Positions 31,057-40,669 of a DNA stretch of 64,000 bases are shown here, in pieces (within the stretch, counting starts at the first letter, position 1; every line of letters starts with the position of its first letter). A model generated the notes under the pieces. It was not told the DNA's origin and did no database searches. It worked only from the letters and a program-made list of their open reading frames with translations. The stretch comes from Tuctoria greenei (Eukaryota; Streptophyta; Magnoliopsida; Poales; Poaceae), in contig JAYESD010000001.1 in the NCBI GenBank assembly GCA_036927565.1, positions 277,337,560 through 277,401,559 of the forward strand, in the 5' to 3' direction. Position numbers and translations under genes: made by a program.

Positions 31057-33453
31057 TCAACCCACCCGATATGCGGGTGGTTTGAGTGACATCGGAACCA
31101 ATTTGGACGACTTTGACGGGTCGCCGCTTGGCTGCACACGGGGAGCAGAGGTTGAGCCTCGTTGCCGAATGCTCGGAGGTTTTGGAGCTTGCCCCTGTCT
31201 GGAGTCCTCCTCTTGCGCAATGGTGAGTGCATGGAGCTCCTCCAGAGCAGTTACTCCGGCGGTGCGATCTCCACGAATCCGGAGAACGCCTGCTGGTGTT
31301 GGCATCTTCAACACCAAGTATCCATAATGAGCAGCTGCCATAAATTTGTATAGGGCAGGTCTACCCAAGATGGCGTTGAATGGTAAGTTAATCTGAGCGA
31401 CGTCGAAGACCAACTTCTCGGTGCGGTACTTCTCCCGTGTCCCGAAGGTAACGGGGAGAATTATAGCTCCGAGTGGGGTAATGGCCCCCGGACCTACTCC
31501 GGAGAATGGTCGAGAGGGCTGAAGATCCGAAGGTCGAAGCTGAAGTCTGGTAAAAGCTTCAAAGCTTATAAGGTTCAGCCCCGAACCTCCATCGACCATA
31601 ACATGATGGAGCTGGATGTTGTTGATGGTGGGAGATACCATCAAGGGTAATTGGCCAGCTCCGACCATGCTTCGAGGACAGTCCGAAGCATCAAAAGTGA
31701 TGGGTGTGTCCATCCACTTTCGATGTGGCTCCGGTCTAGCTGTAGGAGCTACAGAAGCCATATCCCGCCGCATAGTCTTGATGACACGACGAGAAGTGAT
31801 GTCCCATGATCCACCAAAGATGGTGTTCATGGTTTTCCGACGCTCGTTGTCGGAGACGTCGGAGTCATCGTCGACGGAGGTGTAGACGGCTTTCAGGACC
31901 TTTTTGGGGTCCTGAAACCCTAACTCCTCTTCAGCCGTAGCTTCGTCAACCTTCTATTTTCCCTCCCTCTGTCGGAAAGGAGACCCTTCCCGGCGCTTGT
32001 TGTAGCGCTCGGCAAGGTTTTGGACCTCCCGGCAGTCTTCCAGCCTGTGGCTGCCCGTTTTGTGAATGGGGCACCACATTTTGGATTTGCCGCCGTCTTC
32101 GGAAGACGGTCGAGGTCGCTTCTCGTGGCGTGGCCCCCGGCCACCAGGAGTTGCAGTGGCTGCAACGTTGGATGTGCCGGCCGACGGCTTCTTCTTGCCG
32201 TTGGTCTTCTTTTTCTTCTTGCCACTCCCGGAGGTAGCGGCTTCTTCTTTGGAGGATTTTTTGTGATCCTCCAAGGCTGGTTTGGAGTGCATTTCACGGC
32301 CCTCCGCAGCTCTGGCACATTTGTCTGCCAAGCTGAAGAGCTCCGTGACGCTGGTGATTTCTTTGATCGCCAGCTTCTCCAACATCTTCTTGTCTCGTAC
32401 ACCCTGTCTGAATGCCACAATGACAGAAGCGCTTGAGATAGAAGGGATTGTGTTGCGTACCTGAGAGAACCTCTGGATGAATGACCGCAAAGATTCTCCC
32501 CCTTTTTGCACGACCGCAAAAAGGTCTAGTTCAGTGCCCGGTCGGGTGTATGAACTCCCGAAGTTGGCAGTGAACTGACGGCACAGCTCCTCCCAACTGT
32601 CGATAGAGTTGGGTGGAAGGCTCATAAACCAGGACCTGGCGGTCCCAGTTAAGGCCACTGGAAAGTAGTTGGCCATTACGGCCTCGTTTCCTCCAGCTGC
32701 TAAGATTGCAGTGGAGTATATCTGTAGAAATTCTACGGGGTTGACAGTCCCGTCGAATTTTTCCGGCAAGTGTGGCCGGAACTTCTGTGGCCATCTAACC
32801 ATGCGCAGGTGAATGGCTAGGGCGGAACAGCCTCCTCCTACTCCTTCCAGAGTAGAAAGGTCTTGAGCATCCCGTCTTTCTCGAGCTCGCTCGATATGGA
32901 CACGGCCATCCTGTTGGCGGTATCGGCGATCAAACTCCGCCCGGAGGTCATGTGTCGAAAGCCGAGATACCGTATGGGTGCGTCGTGCCCAAGAGGGCAA
33001 CGACGTCACTTGCTGTGACGCAACTCGTCTTCGGTTGTTGGAGACATGCGGACCAAGTCTTCCAGACAACGTCCGTCGCTGCGACGGGGCTCGCCCTGAA
33101 GGAGGAGGACCCTGGTTGTTGAGGCGTTCGGCCGCTGCTGCGACCAAATGCTCAACATCAGCCCTCCATTGCTCCATGGCATCTCGAGATGCATCCGGAG
33201 GTGGTGGTCGCTGGAGAAGAGCACGCGCTGCATGGAGCGCGTGTTCTGGGTTGTCATGACTTGCCGGCGCAGTATGTGACGCCGGCGCACCATCATGTTG
33301 CTCGGCACGTTTTGCCGGAGAAGATGGTGGTGGTGGGAGTGTGACTCCTGCTGGTGCTGAGGCTCCTGCTGGTGGCTGCATGTTGGAGGGATTGCCCCCG
33401 ACAGCCTGAGCAGCAGGTCGCCCGTTGGATGATCCAGCCGCAGAATTCACCAT
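31057..33453 (-). pseudogene. Tat-type Gag-protease (one in-frame stop)
   Basis: ATG 33453 lies about 20 bp after the PBS. Gag (33453-31954, 500 codons) has a Pro/Ala-rich start, the core domain with LPEKFDGTVNPVEFLQIY and WFMSLPPNSI, a Lys-rich stretch and a CPIHKTGSHRLEDC motif typical of this lineage in place of a CCHC knuckle. TAG at 31951-31953 interrupts the frame, which continues into an aspartic protease with VDGGSGLNLISF (active-site D) and AILGRPAL at 31380-31370. The protease end at 31057 is a frameshift relative to RT. Confidence 0.88.
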
Positions 33454-33471
33454 TCTTGAAAATCTCAGGCG

Positions 33472-33489
33472 CCCCTACCTGGCGCGCCA
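33472..33489 (-). promoter_or_regulatory. Primer-binding site of the Tat-type element
   Basis: Minus-strand TGGCGCGCCAGGTAGGGG, two bases inside the 5' LTR end. It is not the initiator-Met type; I cannot assign the tRNA with certainty. The second copy has a close variant at 53852. Confidence 0.75.
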
Positions 33490-33491
33490 GC

Positions 33492-34353
33492 TGTCGACTG
33501 TTGGAGTCGGCAGATCTCCTGACACTACTAAAGTGTTGAAGGAGTTTGTAGTTCGGTGTGGGCGCGCGGAGACTCAAGAAGGTGAATCACGATTGGACAC
33601 GAGAGACACAGTGGTTTACGTGGTTCGGGCCGCCTGAGCGTAATACCCTACTCCACGGGTGTGTGGTGTTGTATTAGTTTATGTATGAAAGCTCACGTCA
33701 ATGCGTGTGTGCCTGAGAGCGTTCGAGAGCCTTCTCCTCCTCTTTCCGTTTATCGTCGGTCTGTCCTTTTATAGTACAAGGACAAACCGTTACAAGTTAG
33801 CCTGGCCCGACATGTGGCCCCGGCGGTTACTAGTATTGATACACGATTAATTGTTGTTAATAACCCTGTAACGGGCTCCGACAGTGCCGTTACAGGTGTT
33901 AAGATTGTACGATTAAGTGTCATTAACATGGAATTAATGACAATTAATCGGGTCTTGGAGTCCGCGGCTATCCTTTGAAGATCCGGAGTCGTTACAATGT
34001 CTTCCGGAGGTTTGAGGTGGCCAGCTCCGACATTTGGACACGTGGTAGCTCCGGAGCTTGCTTGTGGGAAGCGGGAAGCTCCGGGGTGGCCTGGCACGTG
34101 TCAGGTCCGGGGCTTCTCTCGGTCAGGGGTTAAGTCCGGAGGTGCCGTTTAGGTACCTAGCCCGGAGCTTCACCCTTGTGGGTAGTAGCTCCGGTCTGGC
34201 AGTACACGTGGCAACCTAGGGGTTAACCATGTTGGAGAAGCAGGTCCGGTTATGTCTGACAAGTGGGCCTCCGAGGGTCTTCAATTTGAGTAGACGTCCT
34301 TCCCTTGAGATCTTTGTAACTTCAGGGGGTGTATGGTTTTTAGGGTACCGACA
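33492..34353 (-). repeat. 5' LTR of the Tat-type element
   Basis: 862 bp, colinear with 21364-22225 without indels. Confidence 0.95.
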
Positions 34354-35778
34354 GAGACCAACTTCCAAGAACTTCAGTTCGACAACCACTTCGAAAGAGG
34401 CAAGTGCCCTTGACCATCTTGCACCTTTTTAAAGGTTTAGTTAGTTGAATGTTAATTAATATGAATCCTATATTATGCCCTGTTGCTTTATCCTTATTAC
34501 CTTGTCGCATGGGTTATGGAAGGGTGATATACGGGATTTACTTTACGCTTAGCCATGCATAATAGTTGGGTGGGAAAACATTGACCATACTTATTACTCG
34601 TGGCTTATTATTATAATTATGATTATGATGTTGGAAATGGATTGTAGTAAATAGGAATCTGGCGGGTTGGTTTGAATGGTATGGTGCAGTACGCACGAGA
34701 CCTGGGTTTTGGGGATTGAACCTTGCCAGATTCTAAGGACCGGTTTATGGAGTAGCCACTAAGCTATACAGTATCGCCACAAGACTGAGTATGGGGCAGC
34801 TTGGTCAATTAATTAGGCCTCTCCCGGTTTAGTGCTGCTAGTTGGATAGTGCGGGGAATTGGTTCATCATATCTGCCTTGTGATCCGCATGGCTCAAGAG
34901 GGGGCTTCTCCTAACGGAGGTAAAATGGACTCTAGGAGCCGGAGCGGTGAAACCTCAGAGGACCGATTACTAGTCGGGAGGACCTTTGTAAAGACCTCTT
35001 AGTGATCTCCTGGCCGCACACCTACGGAAGTGTGTAATGTGACCGACAAGTCACGGGCATCAGAGAGGTTTGCTTAGTCCACCTGGCAACAGGGGATGAA
35101 ATCACGGCTTGTGGGTAAAGGCTATGTTCTCTGCAGGGATTGAGAAACTGTCATGACAGTCGTGCTCATGGACAAGAGCGGCTTGGTGTCGAATTCATAA
35201 TTAGTACTTGGTTGGGATAATGGTGGGATTTATGGACTGGGAATACTTATGTTCAATTACTTATTTACTCATTATTTTTACTATAATTTTGATTGGGTGG
35301 AATCACCTAGATATAGGCTGCTTAATGAAAGCTAAGGCATAGGTAATGCATAGTGCTAACAGCCATTATGAGCCTTCCTTGTTGTAGCCTTCATTTCATC
35401 TCCCTTCCCACACTTGCTAAGTACTCTATGTACTCAAAGCGATTCCCTCTCCCCCCCTCCAGACTATGAAGAAGAGGAAGCCGTAAATGAAGAGTTCTAC
35501 GCCGATCCAGAGGAGATGTTCTAGGCGGGTGTACCCTCGTGCAACTGCCAGTGGATTGGAGAAAGCGTCACGTTGCTGCTGTCTTCCCACTTATCTATGT
35601 ATTTGCTTTGCTGTTGTTTATTTGAGACCTACGGGTCGTTGCTGTAAGACCTATTTGTATTTTCGAACATGGCTTGTAATATGATACTATTTAGTTTTCG
35701 TCTACACATGTATGAATGAACTGATCCTGGCATACATGTGGAATACATCTGGTTAGCTTGTTGGGACCAGGTGTGACA
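34354..35778 (+). repeat. 5' LTR of the outer chromovirus, part 2
   Basis: Starts with the GAGAC duplication (34354-34358) and continues the LTR interrupted at 21363, matching 48354-49773. Together both parts give about 3.2 kb. Ends GGTGTGACA. Confidence 0.95.
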
Positions 35779-35782
35779 AAAG

Positions 35783-35801
35783 TGGTATCAAAGCCAGGTT
35801 G
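35783..35801 (+). promoter_or_regulatory. Primer-binding site of the outer chromovirus
   Basis: TGGTATCAAAGCCAGGTTG, initiator-Met type with one change at position 9, five bases after the LTR. Confidence 0.88.
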
Positions 35802-35968
35802 CCCGTAGGACGCAAGCCTAGATAGAGATGGACGTATTAAGGACTACACTATTTTCTCTAAAAACTATTTTAAAAAACTTCTTCATGCTTCTTCCTTTAT
35901 TGTACTACTTCTGCTATATTGTTTTGATTTGTTGGAGTTCTTACACTCTTCTATTTCAAATTTTGTAG

Positions 35969-37168
35969 ATGGCGCACTGCAAGCAGACGACGCGTAAGTC
36001 CACTGGAGGTCGCGTGCCCCGACACGCGATGGCTAGCCGCTCTGTACCGTATGCCCCTCACCCCGAGGCGGTGATCTGCTCCACCGGGCAGGCTACTGGT
36101 GACCTGCGCCGACGACTTCGTTCGCTACTTCACGCCACCGGATACCGTCACCCTCGTCTCGACCTGCGCTACACCACCACCTGGGTCAGCGGCCCCCTCT
36201 TGACCGAGTGGGCCTGCCAGCTGGCCATCTACTACGGCAGCGAGCTGTTGAGGGTCCACTACTCGCCAGCGTGGAGGAGCTCCCAGCGGTCGGCCGAGGA
36301 GGACGCGACTTGGGAGGCCACGACTTTCTGGATCCACGCACACCGTCTTCGTCTCGAGGACTCCTCGCACGCCTACATGCCCCAGCGCCCGAGCGACACT
36401 ACCGACTTTGTGGGACGTGCTGTGGAGAGTTCGCTTAGCCTCTACCAGTCAGAGCGTTTGGTGGACGACGTGGTCGAGCTGTCTGTACGGTACAACCGCT
36501 GCCAGCAGGAGTTGCAGGACTTCCGGGACCTTAACGAACGAAAGGACCAGATCATCCGGCGCTACCGGAGGATCATCCACCGTGACCCCGACCTGTCTTG
36601 CTACGCCTCTGACGGTGAGCCCTGGTGCCCCGACTCTCCTGACCGTCGTGACCCTCAGTGCTACCCGAGGGCGACCATGCCTGGGTCACCACTACCTCCA
36701 CCAGCACCACCTGCGCCACCAGCTCCACCAGCTCCACCAGCTCCACCGGCACCACCTGCGCCACCAGCTCCACCAGCACCACCGGCACCACCTGCGCCAC
36801 CAGCTCCACCAGCTCCACCGGCACCACCCGCACCACCTTCTCCACCAGCTCCAGCAGCTCCACCTTCTCCATCGGCCCCACCAGCCCCACCAGCTTCACC
36901 AGTTCTACCATCTCCACCTTTCCCGCCCGCTTCGCCAGCTCCTGGGTCACCAGCCCACGTGACACCACTAGCCTCTCTGCTAGTCGCACCACCTGTTCTC
37001 GTGGCACCCCCAGTTTCTCCCCCATCTCCTGTGTCACCACCTGTTGCTCCACCGCTTGCTCTAGCAGTACCAGTTGTCGAGATCTTCAGTGGCGAGTCAG
37101 TGGGCAGCACTCCTGGTAGCAGTGACGAGGACCCGGAGGAGTACATGGACGAGGACCCCGAGGAGTGA
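35969..37168 (+). CDS. Accessory ORF between 5' LTR and gag with histone H3-like N-terminus
   Basis: An open frame of 399 codons, ATG 35969 to TGA 37166-37168. After Met, residues 1-18 align without gaps to the H3 tail (AHCKQTTRKSTGGRVPRH), with 12 of 18 identical as compared with remembered H3, keeping K4, R8, K9, S10 and G12-G13. Residues 25-215 are a globular, Trp/Arg-rich region of no family I know, ending in a probable coiled coil (LSVRYNRCQQELQDFRDLNE). Residues about 240-370 are Pro-rich with a long Ala-Pro-Pro repeat; the last 30 are acidic (DEDPEEYMDEDPEE). The ATG follows TTTTGTAG, a good splice acceptor. No frameshift or stop, unlike gag and pol of the same element. Function unknown; nuclear action is inference. 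Confidence 0.8.
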   Translation: MAHCKQTTRKSTGGRVPRHAMASRSVPYAPHPEAVICSTGQATGDLRRRLRSLLHATGYRHPRLDLRYTTTWVSGPLLTEWACQLAIYYGSELLRVHYSPAWRSSQRSAEEDATWEATTFWIHAHRLRLEDSSHAYMPQRPSDTTDFVGRAVESSLSLYQSERLVDDVVELSVRYNRCQQELQDFRDLNERKDQIIRRYRRIIHRDPDLSCYASDGEPWCPDSPDRRDPQCYPRATMPGSPLPPPAPPAPPAPPAPPAPPAPPAPPAPPAPPAPPAPPAPPAPPAPPAPPSPPAPAAPPSPSAPPAPPASPVLPSPPFPPASPAPGSPAHVTPLASLLVAPPVLVAPPVSPPSPVSPPVAPPLALAVPVVEIFSGESVGSTPGSSDEDPEEYMDEDPEE

Positions 37169-37478
37169 GAGTACTCCTCAGCTGCACCGACGACTTAAGA
37201 CACCTACCCTTAGTTTGTAGGAGCGTGTAGCTACACCCTCTCCAGTCTTGAGTTGTGTTATCTATGTTTATGTTTGAGTTAGTTTGCTTCATGGTGTGTT
37301 TGTGTGGGATGTGAGTTGTGGAATGCCTTAGGCATCTTGTCCACATCCACGTCAGTTGTTCATGGATTTGCTTTCTATATAGATATTCTCCATGATGCAT
37401 GTAGTTGGGATCATTTTACCATAGTATACTCTTCAGTATCGCGTCTATTGTTCTAAAACTTTAGTTATTCTAATACAG
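37169..37478 (+). other. Spacer between the H3-like ORF and gag
   Basis: 310 bp, T-rich, ending TAATACAG directly before the gag ATG, a plausible 3' splice site. No ORF. Confidence 0.5.
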
Positions 37479-38544
37479 ATGGTCGGTAGAGGCAGAGACC
37501 GTGGTAGGGGTATCCCACCCCACAAGGAGGAACTTGGAGGTTTTCCAGGATGGAACGGTAGAGGTGCTCGAGGAGCCCCAGCAGCGCAGCAAATGCAGCA
37601 GATGATGGCTATACAAACCCAACTGCTCAACAACCTCACCCAAATAGTAGCCAATATGCAGTAAGATCCACCACCACCACCACCCCCTGGGCCAAGATCC
37701 CATCTGAGAGACTTCCTTAACACCCATCCGCCCACCTTTGCCACCCCTACTGAGCCAATGGATGCTGACGACTGGCTGAGATCAGTCGAGAGCAAGCTGA
37801 TGATCGTTCATTGTGAAGGAGGAGAGAAGGTACTGCTAGCCTCTCACCAACTCCAAGGACCTGCAGCTGATTGGTGGGTTTCTTACACTGAAGCCCATCA
37901 GAACCCAGAAAATATCACTTGGGATGAGTTCAAGACAAATTTCCGCAATCACTTCGTGCCCGAAGGAGAGATCCAGGCAAGACGTGAGGAGTTCCTCATG
38001 CTGAAGCAGGGCCGTATGAGTGTGCGAGACTACCTGAACAAGTTCACACAATTGTCTTGTTATGCACCAACCAATGTGGACACTGACTCCAAGAAACAGT
38101 TTCGTTTCAAGAAGAGCCTTGACAAAGAGTTGAAGTTCGCCATGTCCTCCAGTGATTACAATAACTTCCAGAAGTTGGTTGACAAGTCTTTCGAAGTGGA
38201 AAGAACCAAGAAAGAGTTAGACGATGATGACAGGAAGAGAAAGATGGCTCAAGGGCATGCTTCTGGCAGTAATGTGCGCCCCGCTTCGCCCCTCGGCCTA
38301 TGGCACCTATGACTCGTCCTATGAACTCTTACACAGGACAGAGGTTCCCAAACCCCACTTACAGGACACCCACACCCTACAACCAGCAGATGCGCCAGCC
38401 ACCACCGCCTCCACGCCAAACAATGCAACCATCTCGCCACGCAGCTCCAGCACCTCGCCCTGCAGGCCAGCAGCAACAGAACCACTATGGGGGTAATAAA
38501 GCCCAGGGTAACAATGCAGGGGTTACCTGCTACATCTGTGGAGA
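37479..38544 (+). pseudogene. Gag of the outer chromovirus, N-terminal part
   Basis: Starts MVGRGRDRGRG at 37479. TAA at 37662-37664 interrupts the frame, which continues with PPTFATPTEPMDADDWLRSV and the gag core (AADWWVSYTEAH, VRDYLNKFTQLSCYAP). A one-base loss in a C run at about 38282 shifts the frame before a Pro/Gln-rich stretch and the first half of the zinc knuckle, CYICGE. The second half lies at 43119 after the nested element. Confidence 0.88.
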
Positions 38545-38549
38545 GGTAG

Positions 38550-39461
38550 TGATGAGGACATCACTTCTATGGATACAAACAACACTCCATTGAACATACA
38601 AGATGCAATCAATAGAGTTCATACACAACAATTAATTTCAGAGGTGAACTCGTTCTTATATATTTCCTTATATATTTTTGAACATAAATTTCTACTTAAT
38701 GATTTATTTGTGATTAGGATCCATGGAGAGGTTCAAGGAGTACTTGGAGGGAGTATTAGGGACGTGGAAGACCAGAGAATTCGTTCAAAGAAGATGGAAA
38801 CCGAACCAAACTCCAAATCGTATCCAACTCGGAGTCCAGGAGCAGTACACACTAAAACGGATGCCCATGACGCATAAGAACTCCGTTTTGGACGTTCTAC
38901 ATATGCACGGAAAGGGGAGAGGATAACCTTTCCAATGGCACCGGTCCCATGTCAAAATTCCTTAGGAGTCGTCGGGAATCGTCGAAACAAAATCAAGTAC
39001 AGAATCTGTCAAGGTGCTGCGCCACCATATTGGGCCATTGGGCCTTGTATCAAGTCTAAGTCCATTATTTTCGTGTGTTAGGGTTAGGTCACGACCCCAA
39101 CACCCCCTTGGACGTCCTCCCACCTATATATACTCCTTAGTAGCCGCCATGAATAATTGGGTTTTGCATAGATTAATAATATCGCTGTTCTACAGTTTGT
39201 GAAACCCCAACTTCGCGATTTCAGATCGTGTCTTCTACGTTCTTGCTTGTGTTCTCGGTTGCACTTGCAGGGATTAGCCTTCTTGGCGAGGTCAATCGTG
39301 TGAAGCACGGTTGATAACCAACGGAGCGGTGGTGTAGTGATTGCAGGGGTTTTTCGTGTTCTACTCGAGAGCCTCGGATCATCAACGTCGAGATCTCCAC
39401 ATCAATCGACCTATCCATTACCTTTCGGAAGATCGGGCCTCATCCTCTTTTTCTCCTATCA
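38550..39461 (+). repeat. 5' LTR of the gag-only element, 912 bp
   Basis: Begins TGATGAGGACATC, ends CTCCTATCA. By eye about 20 differences from the 3' copy. The sequence TATATATACTCC at about 39125 is a possible TATA box. Confidence 0.92.
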
Positions 39462-40669
39462 ATTGGTATCAGATTTCCAGGTTGCCCGTTAGGTAATTCA
39501 TCTATCCATTACATTATTTTTGTTTTTCATACCTAGAGTCCACAAAAAAGCCACAAAAAAGCTTGCAGTTTCGTAAATCTGTTAATTACTTTGTCCAAAC
39601 CACATTGAGCCTTTGCAACTTTGTTATTCAGTTTGGTTTGGTTGAGTTTGTGTCCGTGGTTGAGTCATATTGCTGGTTTAGAAGTGTTTTTAGTCTTAGT
39701 TTGAGTTTTGCATTGTGTTGATTCATCTTTTTGAATCACGTCATCACGTCCAGATTAGATTCATCTCTGTCCAGTTCAGTATTTTCATCATATCTAGCTC
39801 ATACGAACTAGGATTTTCGTGTTCTTATACTTTATGGAAAGCTTAAGAAGTTCTCTATAACTTTCTTATTCATCATTTTCCCAGAAAATATAGTTATCAA
39901 TGTCGAAATTGCATTAGATCTGAATCTGTTATTGATCTAGAAATTCTGAACAGTCTGTATTTCGGGGGAAATATCTCCCATTGTTCTTATCCAAAATAGA
40001 TCTTCCATATACTGAAATTAAAGAGGAGAGATAGATCTATAATATTTCTGTTCAAAGTTTTTAGATTTGGAGACTATAAAGGTGCTTAATTGTCCTTAGA
40101 ATATTGAGCAGAAATCTGTAACAGACATACGAGATATCTTTGAGTGTTTGCATTGTGTTCTTCTTTTGCACCACATTCTGAAAAAAAAAAGAAAGAAAAA
40201 AGAAAAAGTCAAGTGCAAAAGAAGATACAAAAGCCGCACAAAAAAAGGAGAAAAAAACAACAAAAAAAAAACAGAAGTGCTTGCATTCTTTGTGTCATCT
40301 AGTTTTGTCTCATGTCTTGCTAGCTTGAACTACTAGGAACACATTTAGTCCAGCAACTTTGACAAATACTTTGGACACTTATTCAACTTTACTATCTGAT
40401 TTCATTGTTGCTAATCCTTGCTACAAATAAAGTGCCATCCAAGCTACACCTTACTCTTGAGCAGAATCGATACACCTTTGCAATCATACCACGCTTCATT
40501 GGTTTCTTCATACCGGCCACCGTTTGCCACCTGCAGTGTCGGTAAGAACACTTGTAAGAGCGTGGTAAGACGCTTGAGAGTGTGTGATTCCACTTCCACT
40601 TTTCCATTATCCTTTGTAGTTGATAGGGATAACAAATTTTTTTGGGTTGTCTTCTGTTTGCTACTAACA
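39462..40669 (+). other. Leader of the gag-only element
   Basis: 1.2 kb without an ORF, PBS at 39464-39481 and an A-rich tract (AAAGAAAAAAG-type) at 40180-40275. TTGTATAGT-like sequence is absent. No structured RNA that I can defend. Confidence 0.6.

Larger units (their letters stand above)
21364..34353 (-). mobile_element. Tat-type Ty3-gypsy retrotransposon with antisense ORF, 12,990 bp
   Basis: Identical-length LTRs of 862 bp (21364-22225 and 33492-34353) and target duplication GAGAC (21359-21363, 34354-34358). Minus-strand order is LTR, non-Met PBS, gag-protease, RT-RNase H-integrase, then a long region holding an intron-containing ORF on the opposite strand, PPT and LTR. This layout, with no chromodomain and an antisense ORF between pol and the 3' LTR, is that of grass Tat-lineage elements. 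I count 14 mismatches between the LTRs (about 1.6%). Pol has several stops. Confidence 0.93.

Noticed and set aside
31954..33453. CCHC zinc knuckle in the Tat gag
   Set aside because: The Cys/His motif is CPIHKTGSHRLEDC, a lineage-specific pattern, not a standard CxxCx4Hx4C knuckle.
36573..37146. Gly-Gly-Ala-rich minus-strand ORF of 161 codons, collagen-like
   Set aside because: Mirror of the Ala-Pro-Pro repeat of the H3-like ORF.
35969..37168. A captured complete histone H3 gene
   Set aside because: Similarity ends after about 18-24 residues; the histone fold sequence is absent.
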